Below, piece by piece: positions 9,243 through 17,716 of a DNA stretch of 38,570 nt; the first letter of the stretch is position 1; each line of letters starts with the position of its first letter. The notes under the pieces were generated by a model. The model ran no database searches. It was not told the origin of the DNA and saw only the letters and a list, made by a program, of their open reading frames with translations. Location of the stretch: NCBI GenBank assembly GCA_945878975.1, contig CAMCUM010000021.1, forward strand, positions 1-38,570, written 5' to 3'. The DNA comes from Legionella genomosp. 1 (lineage in GTDB: Bacteria > Pseudomonadota > Gammaproteobacteria > Legionellales > Legionellaceae). Position numbers and translations under genes: made by a program.

Positions 9243-9270
9243 CCCGGGTTACACTATCGTTTCACCCGGG
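9243..9270. repeat. Inverted repeat CCCGGGT/ACCCGGG between divergent genes
   Basis: Perfect 7-bp arms CCCGGGT (9243-9249) and ACCCGGG (9264-9270) flank a 14-nt loop. On the minus strand the unit starts GTAGCCCGGGTG, similar to the GTAGCCTGGATG start of the larger palindromes at 20372 and 29214. It is probably a short member of the dispersed palindromes in this window. Confidence 0.6.
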
Positions 9271-9324
9271 CTACAAAACACTCAGGCTAGAGCCAGATGT
9301 TAAATGAATTATAAAAGGATTTTC

Positions 9325-10584
9325 ATGAAACGGTCATGCCTATATCTTGTAGTAATACTCTGTCATCAAATCAGCTTTGCAAACAACGGATCATTGTTTG
9401 ATGTAACCAGCACTACCACTCAAACTGGTGCAATATTAAACATCACAACTACGATTCCGAATCATACTTATTCTATGGCAGGGATCAAACTCAACAGTAG
9501 CGGATATAGTTTACCGAATTCAGGAACAGAATGTACAAAAATTGAGAATAGCCATTGTTTTTTTTCAATCAATAATCTGACCACAAAAACCATTACTATC
9601 AGTGGAAAAGTAGGCACTATTGATATGAGTTTATGTTTGAATGGCAATGGACCGCTATCTTGTCAAAATTATCAGGTATCTATCAGTTATGCTTATGTTG
9701 CTAATGATAATAATAAAATATTGGTATGCCCTATTCATTCTAATGGTGATTTTGGTGATTGCTTTGATTCAGGGGCCAGTTTTTCCGGTCCCAATGTGCT
9801 GACATTTAACACTGCGAAAACCATGGCCTATATTACAAATTATGATCTAAGCTTTGGTACTAGCTCAATACAATTATGTACCGTTCAACCTAATTATACA
9901 CTGACTAGTTGCAATACACTTACGAACACGGGCTCTGCTGCTTTATCTGTTCCCTTCGGTCTGGTATTGAATCGTGCGCAAACAATTGCCTATATTGCGA
10001 ATGGAGCAGGATCACCCGGGCAAGTATTAGTCTGCCCTATTAATGGTAATCATATCGCATGTGAAAACTCCGGCAATACAGGCATTCCATTTACTTATCC
10101 GCAAGGGATTGTTTTTAACCAAGCACAAACCATAGCTTATGTGACCAATGATGGTATTGATGAAATTTATCCTCCTCATGTGAATGCTGTCTCAGTGTGT
10201 CCTATCATTGCGGGAACATTTGGTGCCTGCATAGATTCAGGTCACACGGGTCCTGCTTTTTCAAATCCTCTAGGAATTGTTTTAAATAACTCCGGGACCA
10301 TAGCGTATGTCACCAATACAGACAGTACCAACACCGTATCGATCTGTCCTATTCAAAATGATGGTACCTTTGGAACCTGTGTAGATTCAGGCAATACATT
10401 TAATGCGCCCATTTGGATTGTTTTAAATGGGGATGGCACAAAAGCTTATGTGACGAACAATACTACGAATACCGTATCAGTATGTCCCATCAATAGCGAT
10501 GGGTCCTTTGGGGCTTGTCAAAATGCGGGGAACATAGGCGGGATAGCATTTTCTGGACCAGAAGGGATTACCTTGCTTGAATAA
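9325..10584 (+). CDS. Secreted YVTN-type beta-propeller protein with paired cysteines
   Basis: This 419-aa protein has a clear signal peptide (KR start, hydrophobic core, probable cleavage after ISFA near residue 19). The N-terminal part (20-135) is a small beta-rich domain with four or more cysteines. About six repeats of 45-55 aa then follow. Each carries AYVTN, AYITN or AYIAN, a VCPI or SICPI strand, then FGxC and a FxxPxGIVLN segment. The YVTN motif marks beta-propeller blades. The two cysteines per blade suggest disulfide-stabilised blades in the periplasm or outside the cell. ATG 9325 is chosen over ATG 9304 because AAAAGGA lies 5 nt before it and the signal peptide then has a normal length. 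The gene stands alone between divergent and convergent neighbours. Its ligand is unknown, and no catalytic residues are evident. Confidence 0.8.
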   Translation: MKRSCLYLVVILCHQISFANNGSLFDVTSTTTQTGAILNITTTIPNHTYSMAGIKLNSSGYSLPNSGTECTKIENSHCFFSINNLTTKTITISGKVGTIDMSLCLNGNGPLSCQNYQVSISYAYVANDNNKILVCPIHSNGDFGDCFDSGASFSGPNVLTFNTAKTMAYITNYDLSFGTSSIQLCTVQPNYTLTSCNTLTNTGSAALSVPFGLVLNRAQTIAYIANGAGSPGQVLVCPINGNHIACENSGNTGIPFTYPQGIVFNQAQTIAYVTNDGIDEIYPPHVNAVSVCPIIAGTFGACIDSGHTGPAFSNPLGIVLNNSGTIAYVTNTDSTNTVSICPIQNDGTFGTCVDSGNTFNAPIWIVLNGDGTKAYVTNNTTNTVSVCPINSDGSFGACQNAGNIGGIAFSGPEGITLLE

Positions 10585-10586
10585 AA

Positions 10587-10630
10587 ATTTTAAAGGTAGG
10601 TTGGACCTTGGCCCAATCTACCTTTAAAAT
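10587..10630. terminator. Bidirectional terminator hairpin, related to the 11698 repeat
   Basis: Arms of 21 nt (10587-10607 and 10610-10630) pair with two wobble-type mismatches around a TT loop. The stem is flanked by A/T tracts on both sides. It sits between the convergent propeller gene and ccmI and touches the ccmI stop codon. Its core GTAGGTTGGACC resembles GTAGGTTGGGCC in the palindrome at 11698-11801, so it may be a shortened copy reused as a terminator. Confidence 0.75.
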
Positions 10631-11274
10631 TAAGAACCATCCAACTCATGAATGGCCTTACGTATGCTATCCGCTTCAGGTGACTGATCCGGCACCAAAA
10701 TCAATAACCGCCGCCAGTACGCCAAAGCTTCTTGAACCGCATGGCGTTGTTGCGCATCGATTGCCAATAACATCAAGGCATCCATTTGTTGGGGATGCCT
10801 CTTCAGTACAGCGCTTAATACTCCCCTAGCCACGGCTGCATCGTCCCCTTGCCGTCTAGCCAATAAACTCTGCGCATAGTTCACAGCAATCAAATCATCA
10901 TGCGGCTTCAATTCATACGCTTTGGCAAACGCTGCATGGGCCTTGTCCCAGATCTGTTGACTCGCATACAAACGTCCCAATAAATACCAACCGCGCGCAG
11001 AACGAGGATTTTTCTGTAAGTGTTGTTGGAGGGTTGCTATCAAATCGCCTGGCTTTTTAACCGTACGCAGCATGATCTCTGCCGCTTTTTCTCGTTCTAG
11101 ATGACGTGTAAAACGTGCTTGAGCTGGCCAAGATCCCCAATACCAGTATCCTAATCCCGCTAAGCCCAGTACGCATAGTATCCATAACCAGACAGTTCGC
11201 TGCTTACGCAATGGCCAGTACACCAAAATAAGGGCACAGCTGGTCACCAAAAGAAGTATCACCCATTTAATCAT
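10630..11274 (-). CDS. ccmI: Cytochrome c maturation protein CcmI (TPR apocytochrome chaperone)
   Basis: This 214-aa protein matches the CcmI part of System I haem ligation, which corresponds to the C-terminal half of E. coli CcmH. It holds apocytochrome c for the CcmF/CcmH ligase. Two membrane helices lie at about residues 4-22 and 30-48. A periplasmic TPR region follows at about 90-200, including GWYLLGRLYASQQIWDKAH. ATG 11274 is preferred over an upstream in-frame start because the first helix then begins at once and the gene overlaps the ccmH stop by 8 bp, as expected for coupled translation. It is the last gene of the ccm operon and ends at a strong bidirectional hairpin. Confidence 0.85.
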   Translation of the reverse strand: MIKWVILLLVTSCALILVYWPLRKQRTVWLWILCVLGLAGLGYWYWGSWPAQARFTRHLEREKAAEIMLRTVKKPGDLIATLQQHLQKNPRSARGWYLLGRLYASQQIWDKAHAAFAKAYELKPHDDLIAVNYAQSLLARRQGDDAAVARGVLSAVLKRHPQQMDALMLLAIDAQQRHAVQEALAYWRRLLILVPDQSPEADSIRKAIHELDGS

Positions 11275-11659
11275 GCTGGACACGCCGGATACCAACCATC
11301 GCAAATACTCCTAATCCAATCAACAAAAGCAACACCGGCCCAAACCACAAAACAGACGTCAGGATCGTCACAGGCGGTTTAAACACAATAAAATTTCCAT
11401 AACGCTGGGTTAAATGCCCAATAATCTCTTGATCACTATAATGTGCGAGCACCAAATGATACACCTCATCCCGCAAGTCCGCCGCCAACGCTGCATTCGA
11501 ATCCGCCAAATCTTGATTTTGACAAACCGGGCAACGCAAATCATGTAACAATGCCTGAAACTGCGCTTGTTGCGCTGGATGCTCAAAAGGATAACGTGCA
11601 CTCGCCCACACGAGTGTGCATAGGCAAAATAAGCCTAGACTGAATAAAAAACGCTGCAT
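11267..11659 (-). CDS. ccmH: Cytochrome c maturation thiol-oxidoreductase CcmH
   Basis: This 130-aa protein corresponds to the N-terminal, redox-active half of E. coli CcmH. A signal peptide (about 1-21) precedes the signature LRCPVCQNQ near residues 42-50, whose two cysteines reduce or hold the CXXCH site of apocytochromes before haem attachment. A single C-terminal membrane helix lies at about 102-123. The gene lies downstream of ccmG but is separated from it by a 134-bp gap filled by a palindromic repeat, in contrast to the tight packing elsewhere in the operon. It overlaps ccmI by 8 bp. Confidence 0.92.
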   Translation of the reverse strand: MQRFLFSLGLFCLCTLVWASARYPFEHPAQQAQFQALLHDLRCPVCQNQDLADSNAALAADLRDEVYHLVLAHYSDQEIIGHLTQRYGNFIVFKPPVTILTSVLWFGPVLLLLIGLGVFAMVGIRRVQHD

Positions 11660-11697
11660 ATCTCATTCCTCAGTACTGGACTTTGTCCCAAAAAATC

Positions 11698-11801
11698 AAA
11701 TGTAGGTTGGGCCTTTGGCCCAACAACAAAGCGCAGCGCTTCAATTAAAAAGTAACGCGGCGCTGCGCGCATTTGTTGGGCCAAAGGCCCAACCTACATT
11801 T
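11698..11801. repeat. Large palindromic element inside the ccm operon
   Basis: About 104 bp forms a near-perfect inverted repeat. The left arm starts AAATGTAGGTTGGGCC at 11698 and the right arm ends with its complement at 11801. About 29 outer nt match perfectly, then there is a small bulge and an inner GCAGCGC/GCGCTGC stem around an A/T-rich loop. The outer arm is itself self-complementary (TTGGGCC...GGCCCAA). It lies between ccmG and ccmH, and its right arm encodes the last residues and TAG stop of ccmG. It has no coding capacity and is a non-autonomous dispersed repeat of MITE or REP type. Confidence 0.85.
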
Positions 11802-12315
11802 GAACAAAAGGCGAAAACTCTCTCTGCCATATCTTGGGCGTCAGTACACCGGCATAACGATGTTGAATTTTGCCCTGTTCATCAATCAAATACGTTTCTG
11901 GCGTGCCATAAACACCCAGATCAAACGCTAACTTCCCTTTCCTATCCATGCCAATTTCTTGAAACGGATTGCCCCAATCCACCAGCCATTGCTTGGCATC
12001 ATTCGGATCATCTTTATAATTCAAACCATATAACTTCAGATCTTGTTTATGCGCCAAACTCATTAAAAAAGCTTGCTCCTCGCGACAAGATTCACACCAA
12101 CTTGCCCACACCACCAAGATACTCTTATGACCAAGCAGCACCTTTGGTGTAAATCTCTGTGTCTTAGCTCCTAGCAACATAGGCAAATCAAACCTTGGCA
12201 AATTTTTCCCTATTTTAGGGGTCGATAATTTATGCGGATCCAATTTCAAACCGTATCCTAAAAAAAAGAGTAATATGGCCAGGATCGTACAGGGTACTAA
12301 GCGCAGTAATTTCAT
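11794..12315 (-). CDS. ccmG: Thiol:disulfide interchange protein CcmG (DsbE)
   Basis: This 173-aa membrane-anchored thioredoxin-fold protein keeps apocytochrome c cysteines reduced in the periplasm. One N-terminal membrane helix (about 4-22) is followed by the thioredoxin domain with WASWCESC as its active site and the cis-proline region GVYGTPETYLID. ATG 12315 overlaps the ccmF stop by 4 bp (ATGA), which fixes the start against a longer upstream reading frame. The C-terminus is unusual: the final codons and the TAG stop fall within the outer arm of the palindromic repeat at 11698-11801, so the tail was probably redefined by that insertion. The catalytic domain is complete. Confidence 0.93.
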   Translation of the reverse strand: MKLLRLVPCTILAILLFFLGYGLKLDPHKLSTPKIGKNLPRFDLPMLLGAKTQRFTPKVLLGHKSILVVWASWCESCREEQAFLMSLAHKQDLKLYGLNYKDDPNDAKQWLVDWGNPFQEIGMDRKGKLAFDLGVYGTPETYLIDEQGKIQHRYAGVLTPKIWQREFSPFVQM

Positions 12316-14237
12316 TTGGCTTCCTTGCGATAAAATCGCCGATCCGCAAGCGCAAAACACCCGCCCATAAACATCATGATACCCCCAGCCCAAATCCAAC
12401 GCACCAAAGGTTTGTAATACAAACGCACCGTCCAAGCATTCGCACCCACCGGTTCGCCCATCGCAATATAAATATCACGTAGAGGATTCACATCGATCGC
12501 TGATTCGGTCATAGGCATGTTCCCCACATCATAAATACGTTTTTCTGGGTAAATCGTAGCGAGATGCTTTTGCTTGCTAATCACAAACGTCGTCCGCGTA
12601 CCATGATAATTAGGCCCAACCATCTGCTCTTCACGTACAAATTGAATCGTATAGCCCGCAAACAAAGTCTGCTCTCCCGGCGCCAGTTTCACATCATCTT
12701 CCAAACCATACGTGTTTGAAATGATGATACCCAAGCCTGTTACCGCAAATCCCAGATGTGCCAAGACCAGACCTATAAAAGCACCCGAGATTTTTTTGCC
12801 TGTTTTGATTCGAATCAGACGTTGCCGGACTCTTTCAAAGGTAGAAAAAATAACCCACGAAGCAAACACGGCTCCCAAACAAGTCATCCCATACATGGGT
12901 TGCTGCAAGCATGCAAAACACAATAAGGGACATAGCACACCCAATCCTACAATCCAACGCATTTTATGCGCTATTTTCGGCAACGTATCCTGCTGCCAAT
13001 TTACATGTAATCCCAATGCCATCAATAACAAAAAAGGCAAATTTAAGATCGTAAATACCGTATTAAAATAGGGAGCACCCACAGATAGTTTACCCAAGCC
13101 TAGGCCATCTATGACCAACGGGTACACCGTCCCTAACAACACCGTCAGCATCATCACGACTAAAAAAACATTGTTCAACAACATGGCAGATTCACGTGAC
13201 ACCAAATCCGGTAACGAATGCCGCACCACCGTTTGTGCACGCCAAGCAAACAAAGCCAAAGATCCCCCAATGACAATGCCCAAAAAAATCAAAATATACA
13301 GACCACGCAAAGGATCCACGGCAAAAGCATGCACCGATGTCAGAACACCAGACCGCACGAGAAACGTACCCACCAAACTCAAGGAAAATCCGGTGATCGC
13401 TAATAAAAGTGTCCAAGCGACAAATTGATTTTTTTTCTCCACCACGATCAAGGCATGGATCAACGCTGTTCCAACGAGCCAAGGCATAAAAGAAGCGTTT
13501 TCAACCGGGTCCCAAAACCACCAGCCCCCCCAACCCAATTCACGATACGCCCACCAACTCCCCAAAGTGACACCCAAGGTCAAACAACACCAGGCTGCCG
13601 TGGTCCAGGGACGTAGACTTTTCGCCCAACCAGACTCTATCTTACCCAACCACAATACCGCTATTGCAAACGCAAACGCGACCGCAAATCCTACATATCC
13701 CATGTACAACATAGGAGGATGGAATAAAAAACCAGGATCTTGGAGCAAAGGATTCAAATCACGACCCTGCGTTTGCAATACCTCGAATTGCCGGGTAAAC
13801 GGACTTGAAGTCATTAAGATAAACAAAATAAACCCAGTACTCAACAGTCCTAAGACAATCAAAACCCGGACGCGGATCCGTTCATCCAAATGAGGGCTGG
13901 CCACAGCCACTGCAGTGGTCCACAGCGCCAAAATGAGGACCCATAATAACATCGACCCTTCGTGCCCACCCCAGACCGCACATAATTTATAAAACCACGG
14001 CAATGCTAGGCTGGAATTGGCTAATACATACACTACGGTAAAATCATCCCGTAAAAAACAGATCGATAAACACAGATAGGCCAACACAATACACAACAAT
14101 TGTGCTTGAACGTAGGTCGTCGCAGACTGCATCCAGACCGTATTTTGCTTCCAAATGCCCAACATGGGGACGATCACCAACAACAAAGAAAATACGAGTG
14201 CCCAAACCAAAGAATAAACGCCTAATTCAGCAATCAT
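12312..14237 (-). CDS. ccmF: Haem lyase subunit CcmF
   Basis: This 641-aa multi-pass membrane protein is the cytochrome c haem ligase of System I. It takes haem from holo-CcmE and joins it to the CXXCH site of apocytochromes. The tryptophan-rich haem-handling motif appears as WGGWWFWDPVEN near residues 236-247, flanked by periplasmic histidines such as H173 (LFHPPML) and H261. Its length matches E. coli CcmF (about 647 aa). The ATG is followed by MIAELG, a normal start for the family. It overlaps ccmG by 4 bp. The gap to ccmE is 180 bp and holds a dispersed repeat, so ccmF may lie beyond an RNA structure relative to ccmC-D-E. Confidence 0.96.
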   Translation of the reverse strand: MIAELGVYSLVWALVFSLLLVIVPMLGIWKQNTVWMQSATTYVQAQLLCIVLAYLCLSICFLRDDFTVVYVLANSSLALPWFYKLCAVWGGHEGSMLLWVLILALWTTAVAVASPHLDERIRVRVLIVLGLLSTGFILFILMTSSPFTRQFEVLQTQGRDLNPLLQDPGFLFHPPMLYMGYVGFAVAFAFAIAVLWLGKIESGWAKSLRPWTTAAWCCLTLGVTLGSWWAYRELGWGGWWFWDPVENASFMPWLVGTALIHALIVVEKKNQFVAWTLLLAITGFSLSLVGTFLVRSGVLTSVHAFAVDPLRGLYILIFLGIVIGGSLALFAWRAQTVVRHSLPDLVSRESAMLLNNVFLVVMMLTVLLGTVYPLVIDGLGLGKLSVGAPYFNTVFTILNLPFLLLMALGLHVNWQQDTLPKIAHKMRWIVGLGVLCPLLCFACLQQPMYGMTCLGAVFASWVIFSTFERVRQRLIRIKTGKKISGAFIGLVLAHLGFAVTGLGIIISNTYGLEDDVKLAPGEQTLFAGYTIQFVREEQMVGPNYHGTRTTFVISKQKHLATIYPEKRIYDVGNMPMTESAIDVNPLRDIYIAMGEPVGANAWTVRLYYKPLVRWIWAGGIMMFMGGCFALADRRFYRKEAK

Positions 14238-14400
14238 AATACCCCCCTGTCATCCTGAGCACAGCGCTTCCTAAGTCTTGCCTACACTCCGACCCACCGA
14301 CGTACCGCGGCTTGTCCGCGGTATCCAGATGTTCAGGGTAAGAGGCTACGAAGCTTTCTTGTATCAAGCAAGACTTCATGCTCATTGGAAGCACGGTACT
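14238..14400. repeat. Dispersed intergenic repeat with hairpin, between ccmE and ccmF
   Basis: The 180-bp gap between ccmF and ccmE contains a hairpin of TACCGCGG (14303-14310), loop CTTGT, and CCGCGGTA (14316-14323). On the minus strand this reads CTGGATACCGCGGACAAGCC. That is nearly the same as the element at 22640-22683, with compensating changes in the stem. The downstream flank, ending in a CATCCTGAG-like stretch near 14250, looks like part of the same element. A 64-codon open frame crossing it (14227-14421) looks like a by-product and is not called. Confidence 0.7.
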
Positions 14401-14417
14401 CGAGGCGATGTATAATT

Positions 14418-14861
14418 TCATGATTTGAACTTCGCTGAAAATTGCGGTTGCAAGCTGGCTTTCACTTCTGGTGGCATATAGTTTTCATCATGTTTGGCTA
14501 AAACCTGTGTGGCACGAAACGTCGAGTTTTTTTGTAACAGACCCTGCGCCACCACCCCTTGTTCTTCGCGAAACAAATCGGGCAAAATACCATGATATTT
14601 GACCTGAATCGTCTGTGCATAATCCGTGAGTTGAAAAGTCACATCCAAGCCATTGGCATGACGTAAAATCGATCCCTTCACAACCATTCCTCCCACACGA
14701 ATCACATGTTGTTTGGGCACCGTCCCAGCGATGATTTGCGAAGGGGTATAAAACAAACTGATATTTTGACGCAAGGCATACAGCACCAAACCACAAGCCA
14801 ATGCCAGGATGACTAACACCAAAATAATCACAGAGAGTTTGCGCCGTCGGACAGGATGCAT
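14418..14861 (-). CDS. ccmE: Cytochrome c maturation haem chaperone CcmE
   Basis: This 147-aa periplasmic haem chaperone is anchored by one N-terminal helix (about 9-29) after a basic RRRK cluster. It binds haem covalently through a histidine, here H124 in [12 protein letters not shown], with the conserved Y128, and carries haem from CcmC to CcmF. The middle is the expected OB-fold beta-barrel. ATG 14861 lies 2 nt after the ccmD stop and gives a normal N-terminus. A start 21 bp upstream is possible but would overlap ccmD. Confidence 0.95.
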   Translation of the reverse strand: MHPVRRRKLSVIILVLVILALACGLVLYALRQNISLFYTPSQIIAGTVPKQHVIRVGGMVVKGSILRHANGLDVTFQLTDYAQTIQVKYHGILPDLFREEQGVVAQGLLQKNSTFRATQVLAKHDENYMPPEVKASLQPQFSAKFKS

Positions 14862-14863
14862 GT

Positions 14864-15019
14864 TTATTGGCCATCCACCCATTTATGTAAATGCTGCAAT
14901 ACTTGTTTGGAACGCGACCAGGCATAATAGGCATTTAAGCCCATAACCCCTACGACCAAAGAATAAGCAGACCAAATATACTTAGCATAGCCATGCATAG
15001 CCCACCAATGATGCATCAT
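14864..15019 (-). CDS. ccmD: Haem exporter accessory protein CcmD
   Basis: This 51-aa single-helix protein (helix about 13-34) has a basic tail containing SRSK and HLHKW, as expected for CcmD, which helps release holo-CcmE from the CcmABC complex. The start is set by an AGAGGAAATT Shine-Dalgarno context and a 4-bp overlap (ATGA) with the ccmC stop. Position between ccmC and ccmE, small size and topology support the call more than sequence similarity, since CcmD is poorly conserved. Confidence 0.9.
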   Translation of the reverse strand: MMHHWWAMHGYAKYIWSAYSLVVGVMGLNAYYAWSRSKQVLQHLHKWVDGQ

Positions 15020-15756
15020 AATTTCCTCTTTAAAATCGCTTTGACCCAAGTTTGTTGATGCTCGCGCCATAATATTTCGGACCGTGTTCTATACAAAATC
15101 AACCACATGCAATACAAGCCCACTCCGCTTAAAATCATCAGCAAAGGATAGAGCATACTGGGATGAATATGTGGTTTGGATAACAGAAATAAAGTCGCGC
15201 CTTGATGTAAGGTTGACCACCAATACACAGAATAGTGGATAATTGGCAAGTCCACCAAGCCAACCAGAGTCAAAATAGCCGCCATGCGATCCGCGCGTTC
15301 TGTATTGTGGTAAGCATACCCAATGGCCAAAATACCAATATACAAAAACAGTAATATCAATTCCGAGGTCAAACGTGCATCCCAAATCCACCAGGTACCC
15401 CACATGGGCTTACCCCATAGACTACCGGTAATCAAGGCCAAAAAAGCCAACCATGCCCCAATCTGCGCACTCATCAATAACAACAAACCTGCCAATTTAA
15501 TCCGCCACACCAAGAAGATAATCGCCAACACCCCCATTTCCAAGTACACCGCCATCGACCAAATAGCACAGGGTACATGGACATAAATCAAACGAAAGGC
15601 ATCGCCTTGTTGATAATCTTCCGGCGCAAAAAACAACCCCCACACGATACCAATGGCAAGAAACAAAACCATCACCAAACCCAAACGAGCATGCCATCGG
15701 CCTGTCAGCTCGTAAAAGTATTTGGGGGAAGATATTTGTTTTATTAGTTTCCACAT
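15016..15756 (-). CDS. ccmC: Haem transporter subunit CcmC
   Basis: This 246-aa protein has six membrane helices and presents haem to CcmE in the CcmABCD complex. The tryptophan-rich motif WGTWWIWDARLTSELIL is clear, and periplasmic histidines flank it (YVHVPCAIW before, LPIIHYSVYWW after), as in the CcmC/CcmF haem-handling family. ATG 15756 is chosen over a TTG at 15765. It heads the ccmC-D-E-F-G-H-I run. ccmA and ccmB, which normally precede it, lie about 4.7 kb away on the same strand. Confidence 0.95.
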   Translation of the reverse strand: MWKLIKQISSPKYFYELTGRWHARLGLVMVLFLAIGIVWGLFFAPEDYQQGDAFRLIYVHVPCAIWSMAVYLEMGVLAIIFLVWRIKLAGLLLLMSAQIGAWLAFLALITGSLWGKPMWGTWWIWDARLTSELILLFLYIGILAIGYAYHNTERADRMAAILTLVGLVDLPIIHYSVYWWSTLHQGATLFLLSKPHIHPSMLYPLLMILSGVGLYCMWLILYRTRSEILWREHQQTWVKAILKRKL

Positions 15757-15787
15757 AGAAAACAATCAGAGCAATGAAAGATGCGTG

Positions 15788-15816
15788 ATTTTACCACGTC
15801 TACAAGGATGGTACAA
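15788..15816 (-). promoter_or_regulatory. Predicted promoter of ccmC-I
   Basis: Minus-strand TTGTAC (15816-15811) and TAAAAT (15793-15788) are spaced 17 bp, with an extended -10 TGG just before the -10. Transcription would start about 25 nt before the ccmC ATG. This supports ccmC-I now having its own promoter, independent of ccmAB. Confidence 0.55.
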
Positions 15817-15841
15817 AGGTTGTTGAAAACTTCATGACGAT

Positions 15842-17716
15842 CTAAATAATACAATACGTCCCAATCGCAATCGTGCGATTCAAGGGTAATTGATAAAATT
15901 CAATATTGATATTCGCCGAATAATTACGCATTAAAAAAGCAAACAACTTCTCTTGCCAGTAAAATAAAAGCGCTTTTTTTGCTTTAGACGCAACAATATG
16001 CGGGATTTCCACCAAATAAGTCGCTGCATCGACCTTTATCTCAAACGGCAAAACATGGTCTTGATTGACCAACTCTAATCCTTTCGGAATAGAGACCGTG
16101 TCCATGAACCCATAATGGAGGGTTAATTTATAAATAATCTTATCAATTTGCTGGATTTCAATTTGTTCTTCTTCGGCCACATAGGGAACATTATGCATCG
16201 CATAATTCACAATCAAAATATGCTCAGGAACAGCCAATGCCAACTTTAAAAAATGGAGAAAACTGCCACCACTGTTGTCGTAAATATCAGTAATAAAAAT
16301 CGCAGTCACATCTGGGAGTCGATTGAGTGATTTATAATTCAACTGCTTTGCCACCTTCGAAATCTCGGTTTTTTTCTTATAATAATTCTGCTTCAAATAC
16401 TCCATTCCCATGCGCCAAGTGTACATAAAAAAAGCCACAATACAGGCAAAGGCCACCGGCACCCACCCCCCACTTAAAAATTTATGTGCATTCGCACCCA
16501 AAAAAGCCAAATCTATCGCATAAAAACAACCAAATATCGGAATAACCCAAACCAATGGCCATTGCCACACCTGACGTGCAGCATACGACACCATGATCGT
16601 CACTAAGAGCATATCTAGGTTTACCGCGATACCATAAGCATGTGCCATCGCAGCTGCATTTTGAAAATGTAAAATAAGAACCAAGGCCCCTATCAGTAAT
16701 AAAACATTCATCTGTGGAATATAAATCTGTCCATAATGATGTTTAGAAGTTTGGATCACCGGCAAACGCGGACACAAGCCTAATAAAATGGCCTGCTTGG
16801 TTAATGAAAAGGTGGCTGAAATCACCGCCTGAGAAGCAATAATCGTTGCCACAGTAGCCAGACAGATCATGGGCACTGCAAACCAACCAGGAGGTAACAT
16901 ATAAAAAGGATTCGTAATCGTCTCTGGATGTGTCATCAAATGCGCCCCTTGCCCAAAATAATTCAACAGCAAACAGGGTAAGACAATAAAAAACCAACTA
17001 TAGCGAATAGGGTTTTTCCCAAAATGGCCAATATCAGCGTACATCGCCTCCCCACCAGTCACCACCAAAAAAATCCCCCCCACGAGAAAATACCCACGCG
17101 TACTGTGGGTCCACAAAAAATGGTAAGCGTAAAAAGGGTTAAAAGCCTTCAAGACAAAAGGCGTTTTGAGGATCTGGGAAAGGCCCAATACTGCGATGGT
17201 GATAAACCAAACCAATAATATCGGTCCAAAAGCATGGCCAATTTTCGTAGTACCCTTTGATTGAATCATAAACAAAAACAACATGATCACACAGGACAAA
17301 GGGACAATATAAGCATCAAACGCAGGTGAAATAACATGCAAGCCTTCTATCGCACTGCTCACAGAAATAGCAGGCGTCAACATCCCGTCTCCTATCAATA
17401 ATCCAGCCCCAAAAATAGCCAACAAATAAAAGAGGTACTCATGAGAAGATTTTTTTTGCTTCAACAACGCCAACAAAGCCAAACTACCGCCCTCGCCTTC
17501 GTTATCAGCACGAAACACGATGAGCAAATATTTAATAGAGATAACCAGTATCAATGACCAAAGAATCAGAGACAACACACCCAAAATATTGATCGTCGTC
17601 AGTGGCATACCACGCAATGATTCCCGCAAAGCATACAATGGACTGGTACCAATATCACCATACACCACACCCAAAGCGCTTAAGGTTAAAGAGAGCTTTC
17701 GTTTTTTATTAGCCAT
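15842..17716 (-). CDS. kup: Kup-type potassium uptake transporter
   Basis: This 624-aa low-affinity K+/H+ symporter of the KUP/HAK family sits in the inner membrane. The N-terminal signature GVVYGDIGTSPLYAL is typical, about twelve membrane helices follow, and a soluble C-terminal domain lies beyond about residue 440. Length is close to E. coli Kup (622 aa). ATG 17716 is chosen because GGA lies 8 nt upstream and the N-terminus then matches the family; ATG 17746 would add 10 residues. It stands between ccmC and the orphan/phosphatase pair, in the segment that separates ccmB from ccmC. No pathway link to the neighbours is evident. Confidence 0.93.
   Translation of the reverse strand: MANKKRKLSLTLSALGVVYGDIGTSPLYALRESLRGMPLTTINILGVLSLILWSLILVISIKYLLIVFRADNEGEGGSLALLALLKQKKSSHEYLFYLLAIFGAGLLIGDGMLTPAISVSSAIEGLHVISPAFDAYIVPLSCVIMLFLFMIQSKGTTKIGHAFGPILLVWFITIAVLGLSQILKTPFVLKAFNPFYAYHFLWTHSTRGYFLVGGIFLVVTGGEAMYADIGHFGKNPIRYSWFFIVLPCLLLNYFGQGAHLMTHPETITNPFYMLPPGWFAVPMICLATVATIIASQAVISATFSLTKQAILLGLCPRLPVIQTSKHHYGQIYIPQMNVLLLIGALVLILHFQNAAAMAHAYGIAVNLDMLLVTIMVSYAARQVWQWPLVWVIPIFGCFYAIDLAFLGANAHKFLSGGWVPVAFACIVAFFMYTWRMGMEYLKQNYYKKKTEISKVAKQLNYKSLNRLPDVTAIFITDIYDNSGGSFLHFLKLALAVPEHILIVNYAMHNVPYVAEEEQIEIQQIDKIIYKLTLHYGFMDTVSIPKGLELVNQDHVLPFEIKVDAATYLVEIPHIVASKAKKALLFYWQEKLFAFLMRNYSANINIEFYQLPLNRTIAIGTYCII

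Noticed and set aside
11715-12152. 145-codon open frame on the plus strand
   Set aside because: It starts within the palindromic repeat and runs antisense to ccmG, with no ribosome site or protein-like pattern.
12712-13893. Several plus-strand open frames of 60-120 codons inside ccmF
   Set aside because: All are antisense shadows of a clear membrane protein; their compositions are biased and none has a start context.
14227-14421. 64-codon open frame between ccmE and ccmF on the minus strand
   Set aside because: It is a translation of the dispersed hairpin repeat and resembles the spurious ORFs such repeats give.
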